DNA from: Ciborinia camelliae
Taxonomy: Eukaryota; Ascomycota; Leotiomycetes; Helotiales; Sclerotiniaceae
Direction: 5' to 3'
Length of the DNA: 64,000 nt
Assembly: GCA_025890175.1 (NCBI GenBank)
Contig: JANPYM010000007.1
Coordinates: 2,313,517 to 2,377,516 of the forward strand
Shown here: in pieces, positions 58,766 to 64,000 of the stretch
Layout: every line of letters begins with the position of its first letter
Numbering within the stretch: the first letter of the stretch is position 1
The notes under the pieces: generated by a model
What the model was told of the DNA's origin: nothing
The model's database searches: none
The model's input: the letters and a program-made list of their open reading frames with translations, nothing else
Position numbers and translations under genes: made by a program

Positions 58766-61700
58766 AAAACATCAATCGACACAAAACAACAAAACAAACA
58801 AACAATGCACAATTCGAATTGTACCAGGAATTATCAATTGTTCCATCGACATGCTACCCTCAAATATGAGCTTGAATTCTTTGAGACATGGGCTTGGGAT
58901 AGAAGAAACGGAGTTGGTTATCAATGTGGAATTTTTGGCATGTAACTATTTTGTATCTGTACCTTTATTATGTATTAGTGGAATTTGGAAGCAGCAGCAA
59001 GACCCGGGCACTTTAGATAGATAGAGATTGACAACACTCATGTCATTTTCCAGTAGACTTCTCTATCCTCCTGGCATAAATTGCCTTGTCTACTTAATGG
59101 AATACCTTCTCTAAATTTGAATCTTCTATAATTTCTAGTGACGTGACAAAGTTAAACATGGACATGATGAAAATAATGCAACATCCAGAATACATAAACT
59201 TGTTCCTTCACTCCTCAATCACACTTGCACATGCTGAAAGATTCTCGAGAGGCCTCGGATTGATACTTGCATCATGCATGCAACTCCCCCTTCATCTTCG
59301 CACTATCTGCATATTTCCGTAATCATGACAACACATAGAAACTCTCGAGCTTGTTGAATGATCGTGAAATTGATTGGAGACTTTTTAAACCTTGAATGGG
59401 TCTTTGCATATTTCTCTCAATATTGACAATACTGTATTTCTAACGCTTTTAACCTCAATTTCATCTCCTCGTGGGCTCTTTGTGCGGACATCATAAACTT
59501 TCAGGTACGGCATATTTATGAGTATGTCTTTCAAATTTATCTTTACCCACACTATCTCCGCATTTTTTACTGCTTATGTTAATTGTCTCAATAGAATAGC
59601 GGCATATACATTTTTGAAAATTCACAAGGTACCGGGAAATGATGAAGCAATTCGGGAATGGCGACGAGCATTCGAATGGCAAACAGCAATTTGGCAGTCA
59701 CCAATTTTATGGTATTAGAGAGTAAAATTCGTACCGCCATACTTTTATCATCATAATACTTCTATGTTCTCTCTAATTTTGAAGGGGAAAGAAGATTTCC
59801 AGCTGCTCAACAAAAGCTCCATATACTCCAGTCTCAAGTATTGCCAGCTACGCGAAGTTAGTTTTGTATGATGATTAAGTAGTGGTACATTTGAACTTTC
59901 TATGTCTAAGTAAGTTTCGAATAATCTTCTTCCGCACCGTTGAAATGTTTCTTTCGCCCTCGTGAAACAACTCCAATATCACATCAGCATGCGGGAGTAA
60001 ATGTAGTCACTTTCAGACTTAAAAATATGTTTTTATCATTTATACGACGGTCGATCACCTGAATCAAGGCTAAAATTGGCAGCAAATTTACGCACAAGTT
60101 ATGGTGGGCTCTGTAAGACCTTTGACTAATCGGCTCAAGGTAAAACTTCAGAGTTATCGACCGTTAAAGTTGGGAATCATTTTCCATTTACGTGAATAGC
60201 CCATGCTCATGAGGGGCTTTCGTTGAATTATTATCGTAGTTAGGATTCGGAAAAGGCTTCTTCAGACTATGGCCAAAGTTCTCAAGGCGGTCTTCTTTTA
60301 AAGTTTTAAAATATTGCGTCGCAGATTGCCGGCGTTTTGTATTGTCAGTCAATATGGGGTTTCCGAAGGCCCGATGTGCTGATCAGTTTGACGGGATAGC
60401 TCGCTCTCATGTGAGAAACTCTGTTCTGTCTTAGATTTGGAAAGACTGGAAAGCTGTATGGACAACTTGAACAAGCGGATTATTGAACTAAAGTATGCGA
60501 ATAGTTAATGGAGGTTGTGTTGGAGGAGAGGACGGTCATTACTGTGGGCAGTGTAGCTTCAATTAACCTGCTGTTCAATTCAAATCAGAAGTACCGCTGT
60601 TCATCCATATTTTTCATCGAGAAAGGGGGTATCGAAATGCTATTGAATAGAGTACCTTTAGACTTGACCTCACTAGGCATGTCACTAACGCGAAAAGGCT
60701 ATCACTTTCAATTCTCAAAGCAGTAGCACCAAATTTGTGGTTTTGGTGGCTACAGGTTGCTTTCTTTCCCCCCCTACATTCAAATATATAGGTTTGGCAC
60801 ATATTGTGATTGCTGCACCACATTATTCGTTTCACAGGTCCGGACCCTTGTAAGTTAACCATTGACATAAAGGATTAATGTTCGTGACTGTGATGAGCAG
60901 AGTTGGGCCTATCTATATATGTAAAGTATCGCGAAGCCGCATTTGGCTGAAGGGGCTTAGGCGGAGTTGCTTGATTTCAGGACAGCCTCATTTGAATGTA
61001 TTGGAAGAACTCTGATTGAGTGAAAATGGATTTTGATAGATATCGATTCCAATGGCGAGCTTGAAGTTTATTTCCTCCCCTAATGGAGAGCTTTTGGTGA
61101 AGTACCTTGGATAGAATCTAGCGAGAGAGAGAGAGAGAGGGGTCTCTTGAAGGGACTTTGTCGCCTCAACCTTCTCCAGTTTGGAATCTATATCCTCCAC
61201 AGCGTTGTTGGTATACAGCATGTTCAAACAGAGTAGAAAAGCATGTGTATGGCTTCATTTCAAGGAACAGTGGGTGGATTGACTGTGCATTACTTCAATT
61301 CAGAAGAATTTTAAGATAGATGGTGACTGGTTCACAAGATCTGGAGATCAAGTTATGAATTCTTTATTTAATTTCTATTTTCTCAGACCTAATCTACTCT
61401 TACTATAACAAAGTGCCATTGCTTGCTAGAGTTTTTTTAATCAAGCAGTCAAAGGGGTGAAAGAGCAGTAAAACTTCGCTCTTACAATGGCACTAGAGGA
61501 GGGCTCATTAAGGCTATTGTTACCTTTTTCTGTTCCCAACAGGTGTAAAACTTTGGTCCATAATCGAAAATTGTGTTGATTAGGTGCAGTTCATGACAAT
61601 CCAGTAGTAACTTTGTGTTTTCAAGCAAAAATCAACCTTTTTGTCTAGCCTTAGTGTCTTGAAAGTTATAAATGAAGTCTTGATGAACTGCCCACTGGAT

Positions 61701-64000
61701 TTCCAACCTCAGACCACCTCTTTCTTAGACATATGTGACTTCCCAAAACCTGCATGTTCCTTTTATTCTTTGGCTATCACTTCCTCAGCCTCTGCCTTTC
61801 CTAAACCAAAACTTCAAGAGGCATCCAACTATCAAAAATTGTTCTGAGACCAAAGAAGGCAATATGAACTTCTAGTCAAGAGACATCCATCAAACATCCA
61901 AAGAATGAGCATTTGATTGCCCATAACTTCCGCAAAACTTAACTTTTCAACCTCAAACCATTCTTCCCTGAATTCCCAAAGAGACCTCTTCCTGCCACCC
62001 AAAGATCATCCCCAAATTTCAATTTCTCATTTTTGTTGTAATTTTCCAATCAACTTTGATCATCTACTTCTGATATCTTTATAGACTTGCAACAAAAGAA
62101 AAGTTTAAGACCCGAAGTTGCCCCGAGGTCACGAGAATCGATGCTGGTTGGTTACAAAGTAATGGTATGATGAGGCATCATGAGGCCCGAGCGTCTGGTA
62201 CGATACCTGGGAACGAGAACTTCTGTAGACCTAATAAAAACAAACACTGTTTGTTGATGAGAATAAATAGAACCAAATATCTCAAGATTGTACTCAACTC
62301 TGACTGGAAGTTTAGAACCAAAGAAAATCTTCAAGATTCTCAATATCTGAGCAAGTGTGTGAAAGCTCCCTAGATGGAAAATATTTGTTGAGCATCAACT
62401 TGGAATCTGGACTACGGTGAAAGAAAAAATGAGATGAGGTCTTTTAACCATCAGTTCGTTGTTTGGGGATAAGATTAGGAATAAGGAAAAACAGACGTGA
62501 TATACTTATATTGAAGTCATTGTATAGGTGGCACTGTCTACCTGTTAGCACCATGCCAGTGATGGTGCATCTCATACCCATTATCTGCTGTAACCTGGCT
62601 CAAGTATTGATGACTCTTACTCTAGACAGCTGGGATTCCATTTGTCTATTTCTTCAAAGTTGGAGACCTGAAATGCCTACTAGTTAGGGAAAGAATGAAC
62701 AAGATTTAACTTGTCTAATTGCCTGGCTGGAGTTTCCTGGTTGGAGTTTCCTGGTTGAACTTGATGGCACGTGCCTGGCTCGTGATGCTAGACTCGTGAC
62801 TCATCACTCCAGGCTCGTGACCTGGTCTCAAAGTATGATCTGGCAGCAAGAGTATCTTGAAAGCATTTCACATCTGTTGAATACAGATTTACCAGTTTTT
62901 GAATATCTTGTGTATTCCTCATTATTTGAGGTGTGTTGGTAAGTATCAATATGGTATGTGTTGACTCTCGATAAGGAAAGGGGGGCTCGCTAAAGACTTC
63001 GAGGGGTGGCCAAAGATTGTATTCATATTGTGGTTCTGCAAATATAACAACAAATCCTCAACTTCTGTCTCTAGTGTTGCTTTTAAGGATATAATAAAAC
63101 TGCAGCCTAGATGGGGTATCTTGTGTCAGTAAAATGATGACCCATCAACACTTTCAGCATTCATCTGTTCAGTATGTTTAAATGTTGTATATAGGGTGTA
63201 AAGTTTGACTGTGAATTTGGATATGAATAAAGGGGCCAGAAAAAACTTAAGAATGTTTCTGGATACTCATATTTATCAGATACAGATTCGATCTCTAACA
63301 CCAGGGCAGTGGTAGCATTAGACTTTACTTACAAACTTGAAGTTCAATTCTCTTTGTGTCAGAAATTGCTTGCAGTGTATATTCGAGAGTCGAGACCCGA
63401 AGGTTTGATAAGCCTATCGTTGATTATTTTGCATAGGTGGTAAGGATCGATGCGGACTTTAGGTCCACCTTGAGGCATAATACGTGCGTGTGAATCAGTT
63501 CAATCCGATGCCAGTCCCACAATATCAAGTGCTCTCTCAATTCCAAGCTTCCACCCTTGTTATAGTATGATAAATTCCACTTGTTGTAGATAATTATGTT
63601 CGGTCTCCGACGAAAAGTTTGTCGTGTTGAAGTTCGATGAAAAGGATGATTCTTTGTCTTGATCGCTGCAAGATATCGTATATGACCTAAGGAGAGATTT
63701 GAATTAGCTACAGTGCCAAGAATTGGAAGGTTGGAGGGGTTTTCGAAGTAAAAGAAAATAATTGAATCCACATATGAATAAACTTGAAGTTTCGCGAAAC
63801 TTAGTGGTCTATGGATGTAGGGAAACTCTGCTTATTATGATGATTTCAAGGTCAGTGGGATATCAAAAGAAAGAGATAATTTAGATCCATTTCCAAGAAT
63901 AAATTCTCAATATGCGTATACAGCTTGAAGATTTGAGGAAGCATGGCGCCAAGTAGGGCACCAATTTGAGATATGAAAGTTTAAAAATTGGATTTGGAAG
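58766..64000. other. 5.2 kb AT-rich region without recognised genes
   Basis: Frames are short; the longest (63424-63771, minus, 115 codons) is not recognised. A GA microsatellite lies at 61123-61139. A doubled GGAGTTTCCTGGTT word and several CTCGTGA words lie at 62722-62830. No tRNA, rRNA or transposon end was found by eye. Confidence 0.5.

Noticed and set aside
63424..63771. Minus-strand frame of 115 codons near the window end
   Set aside because: No recognised motif and no second exon; composition does not distinguish it from chance.

Overview
This window looks like nuclear DNA of a filamentous ascomycete. The genes are interrupted by short GT-AG introns, about 47-110 nt in most cases, with a few longer. 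The protein families are fungal: Svf1, Frq1/NCS-1, Xbp1-like APSES, Gyp5-like TBC and Cns1. Intergenic DNA is AT-rich and full of microsatellites. Conserved stretches of TOP2, Svf1 and the Xbp1-like factor suggest Leotiomycetes, possibly Botrytis or Sclerotinia relatives. That placement is inference, since no search could be run.

Layout. 1-12 kb: the 3' part of a KH-domain RNA-binding protein (+), a Ran GEF of the RCC1 family (+), then a 5 kb gap with two strong hairpins. 11.8-20.7 kb: four minus-strand genes, namely an FHIT/HNT2-type HIT hydrolase, Svf1, a 720-758 aa protein of unknown family, and the calcium sensor NCS-1/Frq1. 20.7-31.3 kb: a repeat-bearing gap, an omega-type glutathione transferase (-), a ZRC1/COT1-type zinc transporter (+), the Hsp90 cochaperone Cns1 (+) and an Xbp1-like APSES transcription factor (-). 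34.8-46.9 kb: DNA topoisomerase II (+) and a Gyp5-like TBC RabGAP (+). 49.0-49.3 kb: a small single-pass membrane protein (-). From 49.3 kb to the end (14.7 kb) I recognise no intact gene.

All intron-containing models were built by hand from splice sites and reading-frame continuity. All of them close in frame from start to stop. Two introns (HNT2 intron 1, TOP2 intron 2) need GC-AG splicing.

The genes are mostly independent housekeeping functions and do not form an obvious cluster: Ran cycle, phosphoinositide/calcium signalling, Hsp90 folding, chromosome topology, vesicle traffic and zinc handling. The least explained part is 52.7-58.8 kb. It holds a degenerate ~200-bp tandem array, a strand-skewed region with a duplicated ~252-bp unit and minus-strand coding remnants interrupted by stops, and a 48-bp minisatellite open in both directions. 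Across the window the 10-bp palindrome TACCTAGGTA occurs at least eight times, always between genes, against fewer than 0.1 expected.
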